Source: Imbricaverruca yamaguchii
Lineage: Eukaryota; Arthropoda; Thecostraca; Neoverrucidae
Direction of reading: 5' to 3'
Assembly: GCA_034440575.1 (NCBI GenBank)
Contig: JAOTOL010001562.1
Span: 1,462,001-1,526,000 of the forward strand
DNA length: 64,000 nucleotides
Shown: one piece after another, positions 47,584 to 58,439 of the stretch
Numbering within the stretch: the first letter of the stretch is position 1
How the letters are laid out: the number at the start of each line of letters is the position of its first letter
The notes under the pieces: model-generated
What the model was told of the DNA's origin: nothing
The model's database searches: none
What the model saw: the letters and a program-made list of their open reading frames with translations, nothing else
Made by a program: the position numbers and the translations under genes

Positions 47584-47631
47584 ATCGCAGCACGCTTGCG
47601 CGGCCAGCTGGCCGCCCAAGCGTGCTGCGAT
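47584..47631. repeat. 48-bp palindrome with a single mismatch
   Basis: Arms of 24 bp (atcgcagcacgcttg, then gcggccag about the axis) pair at 23 of 24 positions with no loop. It could extrude as a cruciform or fold as an RNA hairpin. Confidence 0.9.
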
Positions 47632-47814
47632 AGCCAGCCTTTTATGCGCATTTATCCGGTAATTCACGGTAACACAGTGGCAGGCCGACCGGCTGCCGCA
47701 CCTCGCTGGAAGCTGGCCACATGCTGCTGTATTTCTGGCTAGCCGCTCCCAGTGGCTGCTGTTGAATCCGAGGATCAGTCATGGGTGATGTCGTGCCGAC
47801 TGGCATCCACAATC

Positions 47815-48200
47815 CCAGCTCAGGCGTTGTCCGGTGTCGTGAGGGGTTGTCGGACGACGCCAGACGTCACTCGGAGTTGTCAGGAGTCGGCAGGCGTCGT
47901 CAGTCATCGCCAGCCATCGTCAGGCATCGATAGGTATCGATAGGCGTCGTTAGACGTCGTTAGGCATCGTTAGGCGTCGTGAGACACTGCTAAGCGTCGT
48001 CAGGCGTTGTGAATCCTTAGGCGTCGCTGAGAGTCGTTAGGCGTCGCTGAGAGTCGTCAGGCGTCGTGAATCGTTAGGCGTCGCTGAGAGTCGTCAGGCG
48101 TCGTGAATCTTTAGGCGTCGCTGAGAGTCGTTAGGCGTCGCTAAGCGTCGTCAGGCGTCATTGGGCGTTGCTAGGCATCACCAGGCGTCGTGAGACGTTA
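47815..48200. repeat. Degenerate tandem array, 10-bp period (aggcgtcgtt) with 20-bp sub-pattern
   Basis: aggcgtcgtt-like decamers recur about 35 times. Within them, gtcgctgagagtcgttaggc repeats as a 20-bp block at 48013-48140. Confidence 0.85.
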
Positions 48201-48990
48201 TCAAACATGGCGGCGTATGCTGAGTTGTGCGTCAGGTGCAAGTTTAACGCCAAAAGCTTGGCGACGACACTATCAAATACGATTACTGTTTCCAGCGAAT
48301 TTGTATCTGTCGGGATTTGTTCGTCTAGCATGCCACATCACATAATCCGACCTCCGAAGGGACGCAAAAGCGGACCGGTTTACGGAATACAGCGACTTTT
48401 GAGTTGAGCCCTACCTTCCTGTGCGCGCTCTTTGACGTGGAATAGAAACCCATCCAACCGTTTTATTACATTAAGTTTTTCATTAACTAGCTTCAATTAC
48501 TTCAGTTTCAGTTCAGTTTCTACTACCCGACCGCAAAGGCGAAAATTTACATCAGACGGTGCTGCGATTTGGCTTTGCTTCACGAAATACAAACCAGGAT
48601 GGTGAAAATAACACGCCTGGTGATCTCCAAATCACAGGAAAATAGCCATAGTAACTATAAGCGGTTTCTATCAATGCAATACAATTTGGTTCTCGTACCA
48701 AGCATTACATTTTAATAAGTTTCAAGGATTTTGTGCATGTACATCGCAGATTCACCCTGTGACCATTGCATATCAAGGGTTTATTTAGTTTATATGTGCT
48801 TTCCGCTGTCGTTGGCATCCATGCATTGTGACCGCTATCTCCGGGAGCAGAAATGGGATATCGATTAACATGCCGTCAAAATAGCTTTTATCACCACAGA
48901 CGTAGTTTCTCACCAACAACAACAAAAAACGACCAGTGCACTTGCTCTCTTGATTGACAATATCGATATTACCTCGTCTCGCCTAGTGAC
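48201..48990. other. No gene recognised
   Basis: The 79-aa plus frame at 48168-48407 begins in the array and has no recognisable domain. Confidence 0.4.
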
Positions 48991-49013
48991 CCTTGTCGAG
49001 CATCTCTATTAGC

Positions 49014-50420
49014 TCTAGAGGTTCAGATGGTGTGTGGGGTGTCGAGCCGCCCTGTCAGCTGTGGAGGTTCAGATGGTGTGTGGGGTGTCGAGCCGCCCTG
49101 TCAGCTGTGGAGGTTCAGATGGTGTGTGGGGTATCGAGCCGCCTTGTCAGCTGTGGAGGTTCAGATGGTGTGTGGGGTGTCGAGCCGCCCTGTCAGCTGT
49201 GGAGGTTCAGATGGTGTGTGGGGTGTCGAGCCGCCCTGTCAGCTGTGGAGGTTCAGATGGTGTGTGGGGTGTCGAGCCGCCCTGTCAGCTGTGGAGGTTC
49301 AGATGATGTGTGGGGTGTTGAGCCGCTCTGTGAGCTGTGGAGGTTCAGATGGTGTGTGGGGTGTCGAGCCGCCTTGTCAGCTGTGGAGGTTCAGATGGTG
49401 TGTGGGGTGTCGAGCCGCCCTGTCAGCTGTGGAGGTTCAGATGGTGTGTGGGGTGTCGAGCCGCCCTGTCAGGTGTGGAGGTTCAGATGGTGTGTGGGGT
49501 GTCGAGCCGCCCTGTGAGCTGTGGAGGTTCAGATGGTGTGTGGGGTGTCGAGCCGCCCTGTCAGCTGTGGAGGTTCAGATGGTGTGTGGGGTGTCGAGCC
49601 GCCCTGTCAGGTGTGGAGGTTCAGATGGTGTGTGGGGTGTCGAGCTGCCCTGTCAGCTGTGGAGGTTCAGATGGTGTGTGGGGTGTCGAGCCGCCCTGTC
49701 AGCTGTGGAGGTTCAGATGGTGTGTGGGGTGTCGAGCCGCCCTGTCAGCTGTGGAGGTTCAGATGGTGTGTGGGGTGTCGAGCCGCCCTGTCAGCTGTGG
49801 AGGTTCAGATGGTGTGTGGGGTGTCGAGCCGCCCTGTCAGCTGTGGAGGTTCAGATGATGTGTGGGGTGTTGAGCCGCCCTGTGAGCTGTGGAGGTTCAG
49901 ATGGTGTGTGGGGTGTCGAGCCGCCTTGTCAGCTGTGGAGGTTCAGATGATGTGTGGGGTGTTGAGCCGCCCTGTCAGCTGTGGAGGTTCAGATGGTGTG
50001 TGGGGTGTCGAGCCGCCCTGTCAGCTGTGGAGGTTCAGATGGTGTGTGGGGTGTCGAGCCGCCCTGTCAGCTGTGGAGGTTCAGATGATGTGTGGGGTGT
50101 TGAGCCGCCCTGTGAGCTGTGGAGGTTCAGATGGTGTGTGGGGTGTCGAGCCGCCTTGTCAGCTGTGGAGGTTCAGATGATGTGTGGGGTGTTGAGCCGC
50201 CCTGTCAGCTGTGGAGGTTCAGATGGTGTGTGGGGTGTCGAGCCGCCCTGTCAGCTGTGGAGGTTCAGATGGTGTGTGGGGTGTCGAGCCGCCCTGTCAG
50301 CTGTGGAGGTTCAGATGGTGTGCAGGGCCCATCCTGTCAGCCCAGGAGGTTCAGATGACGTACAGGTGGTCCGGGCCACCCCGTTAGTCGCGGAGGTTCA
50401 GATGGTGTGCAGGGGATCCA
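49014..50420. repeat. Minisatellite, 46-bp unit, about 29 copies
   Basis: The unit is gtgtcgagccgccctgtcag followed by ctgtggaggttcagatggtgtgtggg. Forty-six is not a multiple of three, so a stop-free unit gives a 138-bp peptide repeat in all three plus frames at once; this explains the overlapping frames of 174-307 aa. Variants (gatgatg, gttgagc, tgtgagc, ccttgtc) recur in a larger order: the block gatgatg-gttgagc-tgtgagc then ccttgtc appears at 49303, 49855 and 50087. The right end decays after 50325. Confidence 0.95.
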
Positions 50421-52329
50421 GAGTCCACTGTCAGCTGGTGTGCGGGGTGCGTAGTCCACTGCTATGTGTGTGTGGGTGGTGTGGGGGTGTGGGGTCGGGG
50501 TACGTGGGGAGGGCGGCTACGGAACCCATTGTCGGGTGTATGGGGTTAACCGTCACCAGGTGTGCGGGGCATAGGCGTAGGAACGTCTCAAAAAGTCGGT
50601 GGCCCAGGGTCAACAGCACTCAGAAATTTCGCAAACTACCATTAGAACCTGATAATTTGCATAGTGAACACACAACATTCAATGGAACAGGTCTAAGGAA
50701 GAGGAGACAGGCCTCCTGGCCGCGTATGGCTAACAACATGTGGTACTGAAACAGAACTACCATCGCAACATAAGTGCTCTCAAATTCACACTTCTCGCTC
50801 TGAACATGGAATTTTTCACAACTGGTGGATTCAATATTAGGTTTATCTTCCTGGTGCAAGAGAAACCTTTAGTACCTATTGCTGTTGAAATATCGTTTAT
50901 TCAACTTCCGCTATGTGCGTGTGTGTGGGGAGCCCAAGATCATTACAGCCTCATTAATGGATATGTGGTGTGGCCTAGTTTCGATGAATTAGTACTTTTC
51001 GTCACTAAGATGTCCCCCCTGTAAATGGTCACCGATGTTGATGAGGAGAAAGAATAAGCAAGAACATAGCTTACTTGCCGCCCCATGGCAAAAGAAGTCC
51101 CATGATTAATGCTGGAAAGGAAGATAAAAGGAAAGACGGCTGATCACTGATTGAAAATGATTTAATCCGGTGTGCGACAGGCCAAAATTTGCAGACTGAC
51201 AAACTGGGGCAAAGAAAGCCGAAATAAATACAAATGCATGGTATGGGGTTCGTCCTCAGGGCCTAACTCCAACACATTGGTCATCAGCTACCACAATCAT
51301 CTCTATAGTACACATATCGCACCTTAGAATATCCGCTGCTTGGAATGAAAAGCCATAACTACTGCACGTGGCATCCGGCTGAAACGGAATGTAAGCGCTT
51401 ATCCTGGCGACCAACAATTCAGTCCAAAATAGCTGACAGGTTACAATACACGGCACCTCACAAAGACATAACGTTTTCAGACTTAAGAGCCACAAGAGTC
51501 CATCATGATTTCAATTCGATGATTAGTTTTCTTCTTCCCACGTCTCCCGGTGGCTAAGAAATCCGGACAAACGGTGAACTTTGATGCACCTCATTTATTT
51601 GGCTAAATACGCTCCCATGTTGGCAACCCAACGAAGGCTCTAGTTACTTCTTTCTTGTATTCAGTTTTTCTTTGTTTTCTTTATTCTCGTTTTTCTTTGT
51701 CTACGGATGTGCTTTAGAGCCCCAACTAATTTCTGTAGTGTCCCGGCACATTTTACGACTCCTGCTTTTTCTTATAGCTTTGTTGCGTTTTTTGTGCAAC
51801 GACGATATAATTTTTGTAGGTATCGACGCGCTTTCACAGACCCGCAAGTGTGTATTTAGTACCCGATCTTTTTGTTCCTTTTCTAGCACGCGCACGTCCA
51901 GGGGGCTGATATCTGCCCCCCTTCGGTTTTCCTCATTTGCTGCCAAACTAATCGGGCTAGCAAGGCCAAACCTCGCATAGCTGTTCATTGGTCTTTTCCA
52001 CATATCCTCATACATTTTAAATCCTGGATCATCTCAGATCAGGTCACCAGGTCAGGCGAAGTGACCCAACTACACTCAGAGTTCTATGTGGCATAACTTT
52101 CACAGTAATTGGGCGATTGATCTCAAACTTATAACATGTCATGATCTCATCAGGGACCATAATATGTATATCGGTTTTTTCGTAGCATTGACCTTAGGTC
52201 AGGTCGCGGTCGTGGCTTCCCCATTATAGGACTATGGTAAAATATGCAAATGTTTCCTGGTTACATATTTTCGCTCGGAATGACCTCACAACGGTTGTGG
52301 CCGAATTTTCCGGCGCTCTGGTCGGCTCG
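50421..52329. other. No gene recognised
   Basis: A 104-aa minus frame (51701-52015) and other short frames have no recognisable domain. AGGTCA half-sites lie at 52041-52054 (direct repeat, 2-base spacer) and about 52196. Confidence 0.4.
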
Positions 52330-53610
52330 AAGAAGTAAGTCCTTTTTTATTTTTGGTGGGTCGACTTTTATTTTTTGTAAACCTCCTGCGCGATATTTTT
52401 GGGCCTCGGTATGATTTTTCGGGCTTCCATTAAATTTTTTTTTGGTGTTTCAACAGGTTTTTTGTCCGGGACCCGACGCGTTCTTAGTGTCCTTGACGCA
52501 AGTTGTGTAGTCGTAGAGTAACATTCCGGGAGGAATGGATTTTTGGAAGCCAGCTGCGACTTGTGGGGCCCGGCGCGACTTTTTGGGTCCCTGATGCTTT
52601 TCAAGGGCAGCGGCGCGAGGTTTTTGGGCCTAAGTGTGAATTTTGGACCTTGTCTTCATTTGTGGGATGCCTATCGCGAGCTTTAGTGGCCTCGACACGT
52701 ATTTGGGGTCCACCATGTTTTGGTTTCTTTTGGAACAGTTGTTGGGAACCCAGAGTGATGTTCCATGTCCAGAATGTTTATTCGTTGCCTTGGCTTCATT
52801 TATTTGATGTTCACGATAAGACTTTTCGGGCCCCGGTGCGACTTGTCGAGCTCCTAGCGTGATTTGCATGGACCCGTCCGCGACTTCTCGGTATCTTCAG
52901 TCTCAACGTGATTTTCAGTGGTCCCGGCCCAAGATTTTTGAGTCTCCATTGTGAATTCCAAGAACCCCGGCACAATTTTTTTGGGCCCTCAGCTATATTT
53001 TCTAGGGCTCACGTGCGAACATTTGAAGATATCAACGTGGTTTTCAGGGGCCCAGCCAGTCTTTCTGCAGCACCTGTCATGATTCTCAAGGACCACGGCA
53101 CGGCATTTTTGTGCTCCCAGAGTTTTTTTCGTTGGCCGGTCCAACTTTTTGGGGCCCCAGCTCGATTATCACGGGACCCAACACTACCTTTTGGGAACCA
53201 GCGTGGTTTTCAGGGCCTAGCCTGTATTTCTGGTCCACAATGTCGTTTTCGAGGGCCCCGGCATGACTTCCGTTCTTTTTGGCCTCCAGCGTGATTTCTA
53301 GCTACCCGGCTCGACCTCTTATGGTCGTATCATGATTTTCTTGGGCCCTGGCGCGATTTATCGGGATCCCGGCGCGACCTTTTGGAGGCCCAGCGGTATT
53401 TTCAGGGGCTAGGTCCAACTTTTTGGAGCTGTCAGCCTTATTTTTAGGGTCCCAGGACGTGAGGCTTCAATATGATTTTCAAGGGCCTTGGTGGGATTTT
53501 GGGAGCACCATCATCATTTTCAGAAACCCCTGTACGGTTTTTCTGGAGCCCGACGCTACTTTTCCGAACCCCGGCAAGACATTGGGGGCACAAAACCTCT
53601 CATTGGGATG
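52330..53610. repeat. Degenerate satellite, about 20-21-bp unit (orientation 2)
   Basis: Units near CCCCGGCGCGATTTTCGGG repeat with drift (clear at 52560-52640 and 52810-52860). This is the reverse complement of the array at 9400-10320. The 119- and 128-aa frames here are repeat-driven. Confidence 0.75.
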
Positions 53611-54003
53611 GGGCTGCTCCAATGCCGCCCCCTTCGGTGTGCCATTGAGCATTTGGTTAGCCCGGTTTACACACTTTTTGCCAAAATCGATAGTAGCTCC
53701 CCCTCATTTGATGCATTTTGGGCCGCTGAACACGATGGAAGCATCAGAAATGCAAATTTCTCACATCTTTTGATGGCCCCGGCAACTTGAAGATTTTGGT
53801 TGGTACCACATTTTGGACATTTCTGCATCTCATAAGCAGACTGGTGGGAAAATGAGTCGGCTTGAGCATTACATCGTCGAGGCAACTCATTTTCGATCAT
53901 TTTGCACCGTTTCCAAGCTTCTAGCTGTCTTATTACCACAGATTTCGCCTTCTGAAGTATGGACGGTTCAAGCGGTTCCCGGGGCTGCCAACAGATGGCA
54001 GGC

Positions 54004-55066
54004 ATAAATACATAAAGACATGAAAGATTAGTGTAACTATGAGCCACAAGGGCCCTTCTTGGTTGCACTTTGCACACTGAACCAGTTGCCCACCAAATCT
54101 GTCAATCAGCCCTCCCTGTAATACCGAAAAGCAAGCATTCTATTCTGATAATGATTGTCTATGCTGTTTTTAAAGATGTTCAATGTGCTGCTACTGACAA
54201 TGTTTTCTGGCAGCTGGTTCCAGTGTTCTACTACCCTGTTGGTGAAGAAAGTTTGCCTTAACCTTGTTCTGCTGTGGTTAACTTTAATTTTGAATTTATG
54301 AACTCTAATTGCATCATTTCTGTTCAATTCAAACATTTCCCCAGGTATCCCCTCTCCAGACCATCGACAATTTTAAAGACCTCGATGAGATCTTCTCTCA
54401 GCCTTCCATATCTAAGTGAAAACATATTCAATTTCTTCAATCTTTCCTCATATGCCAGGTTGCTTATGCCATTAACCATTTTTGTAGCCCTCTTTTGTAC
54501 TCTCTCTAAAAGCCAACAATCTTTTTCATAGCTAGGAGACCAAGCTTTGATGCAGTATTCCAAATGTGGCCTGACGTATGCACAGTAAAGCTTCCTGATC
54601 ACTTCCTCACTTCTGTATGATACATTCTTATTTATTTCCCCGAGCATTCCCAGTGCCTTCTTCCTGGCTTCCTTGGTCTGTTCTGATGCCCCCAGTTTTG
54701 TGTTTAGAATAGCACCTAAATCCTTCTCCTGTTGAGTCACTGATAGCACTTGGCCACCCATCAAGTATGGAGCCTTCATATGCTGCTTACCTACATGCAT
54801 GATTTTGCACTTATCAAAATTAAATTTCATTTGCCATTCTTCGGACCACTTAACAAGTTCGTCTAAGTCTTTTTGCAGCGAGATATGCTCATCTTGACCT
54901 GTTATTGCCTTAAAAACCTTCAAATCATCCGCAAATTTCAAAACTTTACTGCTTAGGCCACTTTCAATGTTATTTACAAATATAATGAACAGTAGTGGCC
55001 CCAGTACTGACCCTTGGGGGACTCCACTAAGAACATTTTGAAGACTCCATTAAGAACACTAAGAAA
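54004..55066 (-). pseudogene. 5'-truncated LINE inserted in the left arm of IR-B, with CAGGC target duplication
   Basis: Minus strand. From near the GVPQGSVLGPLLF block and FADD (about 54930) through a 205-aa open frame (54941-54324) to NQLPENIVSSSTLNIFKNS. It is the best-preserved C-terminal part of this LINE family in the window, with only one frame change near 54330. CAGGC at 53999-54003 and 55067-55071 flanks it. The uninterrupted right arm of IR-B shows the empty site (gacaggcttaga, reverse complement of about 57320), so both ends are well defined. The 3' end reads ATGTCTTTATGTATTTAT, the family's octamer tail. Confidence 0.9.
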
Positions 55067-55448
55067 CAGGCCTAGCGAGCCCGGCTGCCTTCCAAATGCC
55101 TTATGACGGACGCGTTTGTACCTTCCACCAAGCGTGGCTTGGTGTCTTGCTGCACTGGTACTGTCTCGACTAACTTATAGGTTGTTTTATGTGAATTAGA
55201 GATGCAAATACACAAAAATAGTAACATCCTACAATGAAATAATCGCACATATTGGTTGAACAGAGGTGGTACTGCGCAGAACATGCCCTGCTAAGCCTGG
55301 CCGGAATCGCAACAAGGTAATCAACATGAAACCAGTGTCACCCCTTATATCTGTATGAATTTTGTAAAAGGTGTATTCTATGTATTCCGTCAGATCATCT
55401 GTCATCACCATTCCGCCGCCGTCACCGTGGCACGCCACAACAGCCCAC

Positions 55449-56395
55449 TCATTCGCTGGCCCGAAACCGGCGACGGAAGGCCACTGTATTCAGGCTATAA
55501 CCGCCCTGGCGGTCCCTGTCGGTGACAGCCTCCGCCGACTCCATGGTCAGCTTTACACCTCGCTCCGTCGCCTGCATGTGACAGAGAATGCCAGCTCGCA
55601 GAGGCTCGTCCAGCATACACGCCAGCTCATCGCCGCCAAGTGGACGGGTTAGGGGTGGCTCGATATCTGCCTGGTGGTGCTGCAAATCCACGAACTACAT
55701 GAAGTTGCTAGCCCTGATATTTATTTCCGGGCATTTGTAAGCCTGGACTGGGTGCTCAGGCTACCAGCGCTGACGGGCCTCACCGATGAGCTGGATAGCT
55801 CGGGCTCGGATCTCTCGGCGTTCGTCCCCGAGCATGCCGAGGACGACGGCCTCAGGGTGCGCCATCATGGCGTTCCCGTAGTCTCCTCTGCACTTCGGCC
55901 AGATCATCGCCGGTCATGTGGCGGCGCTGCCACTCGAGCTGGTCGTACAGGTGGTGCGGCGCCTCCACCAGGTTCGGCCGGTGTCTGATTGCCAGCACTG
56001 TTGGGATGTAAACGCCCACAACGTACAATGAAAGCGTCTACAGCTCGGCACTGGGACTTTATTGGGCCATGTAGACACGCAACAGTCTGCTCTGCGGTGT
56101 GCCACCGCGCCATAGTAAGCTGACCGTGAACGCGCTGCCCTACTTCGCTTCCATCGCCCGAAGTCACACATTGGGTGCACTACACCAGCAGGCGCAGATC
56201 TGAGCTCAGATTGCGTCTGACATCATCTGACAGCGGCGGCAGCTCAGCCGTTATCAGGGGCTGGAACTGAGAGACAGGCAACTGGTGCACCGGGCCCGAC
56301 AGCAGCTTGCCGAGGGACCCGAGACTCTGGAGGGACTGGTGATCGGCCCATCGAGCCTCTTGCAGAGGATTATGTAGGGCAGCCAGGCCCGACAC
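55449..56395 (-). pseudogene. Uncharacterised arthropod multicopy family, broken copy (left arm of IR-B)
   Basis: Same family as 62830-63763, with frameshifts. N-terminal part GKLLSGPVHQLPVSQFQPL and DDVRRNLSSDLRLLV (56310-56180), then MARWHTAEQTVACLHGP (about 56100). The C-terminal signature is DIEPPLTRPLGGDELA, then CHMQATERGVKLTMESAEAV (55670-55560), which parallels VIEPPVTAHMSNDEI and PCHAQSIERCVRAST in the longer copy. No known catalytic motif is visible and the function is unknown. At least two frame changes (about 55900 and 56175) make it a pseudogene unless introns explain them. Confidence 0.7.
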
Positions 56396-56497
56396 GGCCC
56401 GAGTTGCAGGAGCCCGACACGAAAAGGTTCACAACATAACCGTGAACGCCCACGCGGGCGATGTATTTGTCGGGCACTTTAACTGCGAAGCGCCTAC

Positions 56498-56930
56498 ATG
56501 CCCTACATAGCCCTCTTCAAGAGGTTCGATGGGCCGAACACCAATCCCTCCAGCTTCTCGGTTCCCATCGGCAAGCTGCTGTCGGGCCCGGTGCACCAGT
56601 TGTCTGTCGCTCAATTCCAGCCCCTGACAACAGCTGAGCTGCCGCCGCTGTCATATGACGTCAGACGCAATCTGAGCTCAGATATGCGCCTTCTGGTGCA
56701 ATGTGCCCGGTGTGTGACTTCAGGCGATGGAAACGAAGTAGCGCAGCGCGTTCACGACTAGCTCAGTATGGCGCGGTGGCACACCGCACAGAGCAGACTG
56801 TTGCGTATCTAAATGGCCCAACAGACCCCAGTGCCGAGCTGCAGACCCTTTCATTGTACGTTGTGAGCGATTACATCCCAACAGTGCTGGCAGTCAGACA
56901 CCGGCCGGACCTGAGTGAGCACTGCTGCGG
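56498..56930 (+). pseudogene. Uncharacterised arthropod multicopy family, truncated copy (right arm of IR-B)
   Basis: Plus strand. GKLLSGPVHQLSVAQFQPL, YDVRRNLSSDMRLLVQCAR and GNEVAQRVHD, followed by a stop (56759-56761), then MARWHT and TVAYLNGPTDPSAEL in another frame. It ends near 56915, where about 500 bp including the C-terminal signature are deleted. It is head-to-head with the left-arm copy. Confidence 0.7.
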
Positions 56931-57686
56931 CGAGTCTCAGCGCGGTGGGCTGTTGTGGCGTGCCCCGGTGACGGCGGCGGAATGGTGATAACAGATGATC
57001 TGGCGGAATACATAGAATACTCCTTTTACAAAATTCATACAGATATAAGGGGTGACACTGGCTTCATGTTGATTACCTTGTTGCGATTCCGGCCAGGCTT
57101 AGCAGGGCATGTTCTGTGCAGTACCACCTCTGTTCAACCAATATGTGCGATTATTTCACTGTAGGATTTGTTACTATTGTTGTGTATTTACATCTCTAAT
57201 TCACATAAAGCATAACCTAAAGTTAGTCGAGACAGTACCGGTGCAGCAAGACGCCGAGACACGCTTGGTGGAAAGTACAAACGCGTTCGCCATAAGGCAT
57301 TTGGAAGGCAGCCGGGTTCTCTAAGCCTGTCATCTGTTGGCAGCCCAGGGAACCGCTTGAACCTTCCATAATTCAGAAGGCGAAATCTGAGGTAATAAGA
57401 CAGCTAGAAGCTTGGAGACGGTGCCAAATGATCGAAAATGAATTGCCTCGACGATGTAATGCTCAAGCGGACTCATTTTCCCAACAGTCTGCTTATGAAG
57501 TGCAGAAATGTCCAAAACTTGGTCCCAACCAAAATCTTCAAGTGGCCGGGGCCATCAAAAGATGTGAAAAATTTGCATTTGTGAAGCTTCCATCGTGTTC
57601 AGCGGACCAAAATGCATCAAATGAGGGGAGCTGCTATCGATTTTCGCAAAAAATGTGCAAACCGGACCAACCTATTGAGCACGTCC

Positions 57687-58379
57687 AAATCATTGCATAG
57701 TTTAACAATGACGTGATTGAAGTACATCGCACAAAATCGACTTCCTTATGTCGATTTAACTCCTTGCACCACAAGTCGCGTTCAGAGATACACACCCTGC
57801 AATTTGCCTAAATTCATTCCATTATATTCGGGGCTCTTATATCTCAGCCTGGACGTGCACATCAGTGGATGATGAAAAACCTTCATAGTAGTCTCCACTG
57901 TAATCGGTGTTGTAATGCCCAATTCAAATGTCTTCATTAAATAGATTAGGGGATCAGTCTACACTAAGCAGATATTGTTACATGTTTGTACCATGAGCCC
58001 GCCATCTCACTGAACCATTTCCATTGAACGACATAATTTGAATTCAATGTTTAACGTGCTGTCAATGCCACTACGCAGTTACCCAGCTGAAGATCCACTC
58101 GGCCCAGTGGCCATGCTCGTCATGTGTCTTCTCAGGTCACATGACAAGCATCGCTGTAATCGTCACATCATCACTTTTCATGTCACTCCTCATGTGACCT
58201 TGTCAGGTCGCATCACGAGCGCCTAATACTCTCTGGGGATTATAAGATTATGAGAGGCGTTTTCGCTCTTGAAGTTGATATAATTGTGCATGGACTCCAT
58301 TATTGCATCTATATGCTACCATAATAAATGATGGAAGTAAGTATTTTGCAATGCCAGCACCGATGATACCCAGGCATCT
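57687..58379. other. No gene recognised
   Basis: Short frames only. 'ctcaggtcacatgac' and 'ctcatgtgaccttgtcaggtcg' near 58130-58210 are partly inverted. Confidence 0.4.
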
Positions 58380-58439
58380 CAATCAAAAGTTGTATATCCG
58401 TGTGCTGTGCCAAGCTGTGAAAATCCATTTAAATGTGGA

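Larger units (their letters stand above)
53643..57686. repeat. Large palindrome (IR-B): two head-to-head copies of one element
   Basis: The left arm is 53643-56390, interrupted by a LINE at 54004-55066. The right arm is 56490-57686. From the axis (about 56391-56489) outward both arms carry the 5' part of the uncharacterised family described at 62830. They continue with a stretch that reads GDGGGMV.TDDL.EYIEY on each side (55438 minus, 56955 plus) and end with QSAYE.QKCPK (53860 minus, 57490 plus). The right arm lacks about 500 bp of the gene's 3' half (junction near 56915-56940). Confidence 0.88.

Noticed and set aside
49027..50749. 307-aa and 286-aa Cys/Trp/Gly frames
   Set aside because: The 46-bp stop-free unit opens all three frames, so length is not evidence of coding.
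51701..52015. 104-aa minus frame as a small basic protein
   Set aside because: No homologous copy, domain or regulatory context seen; length is compatible with chance.
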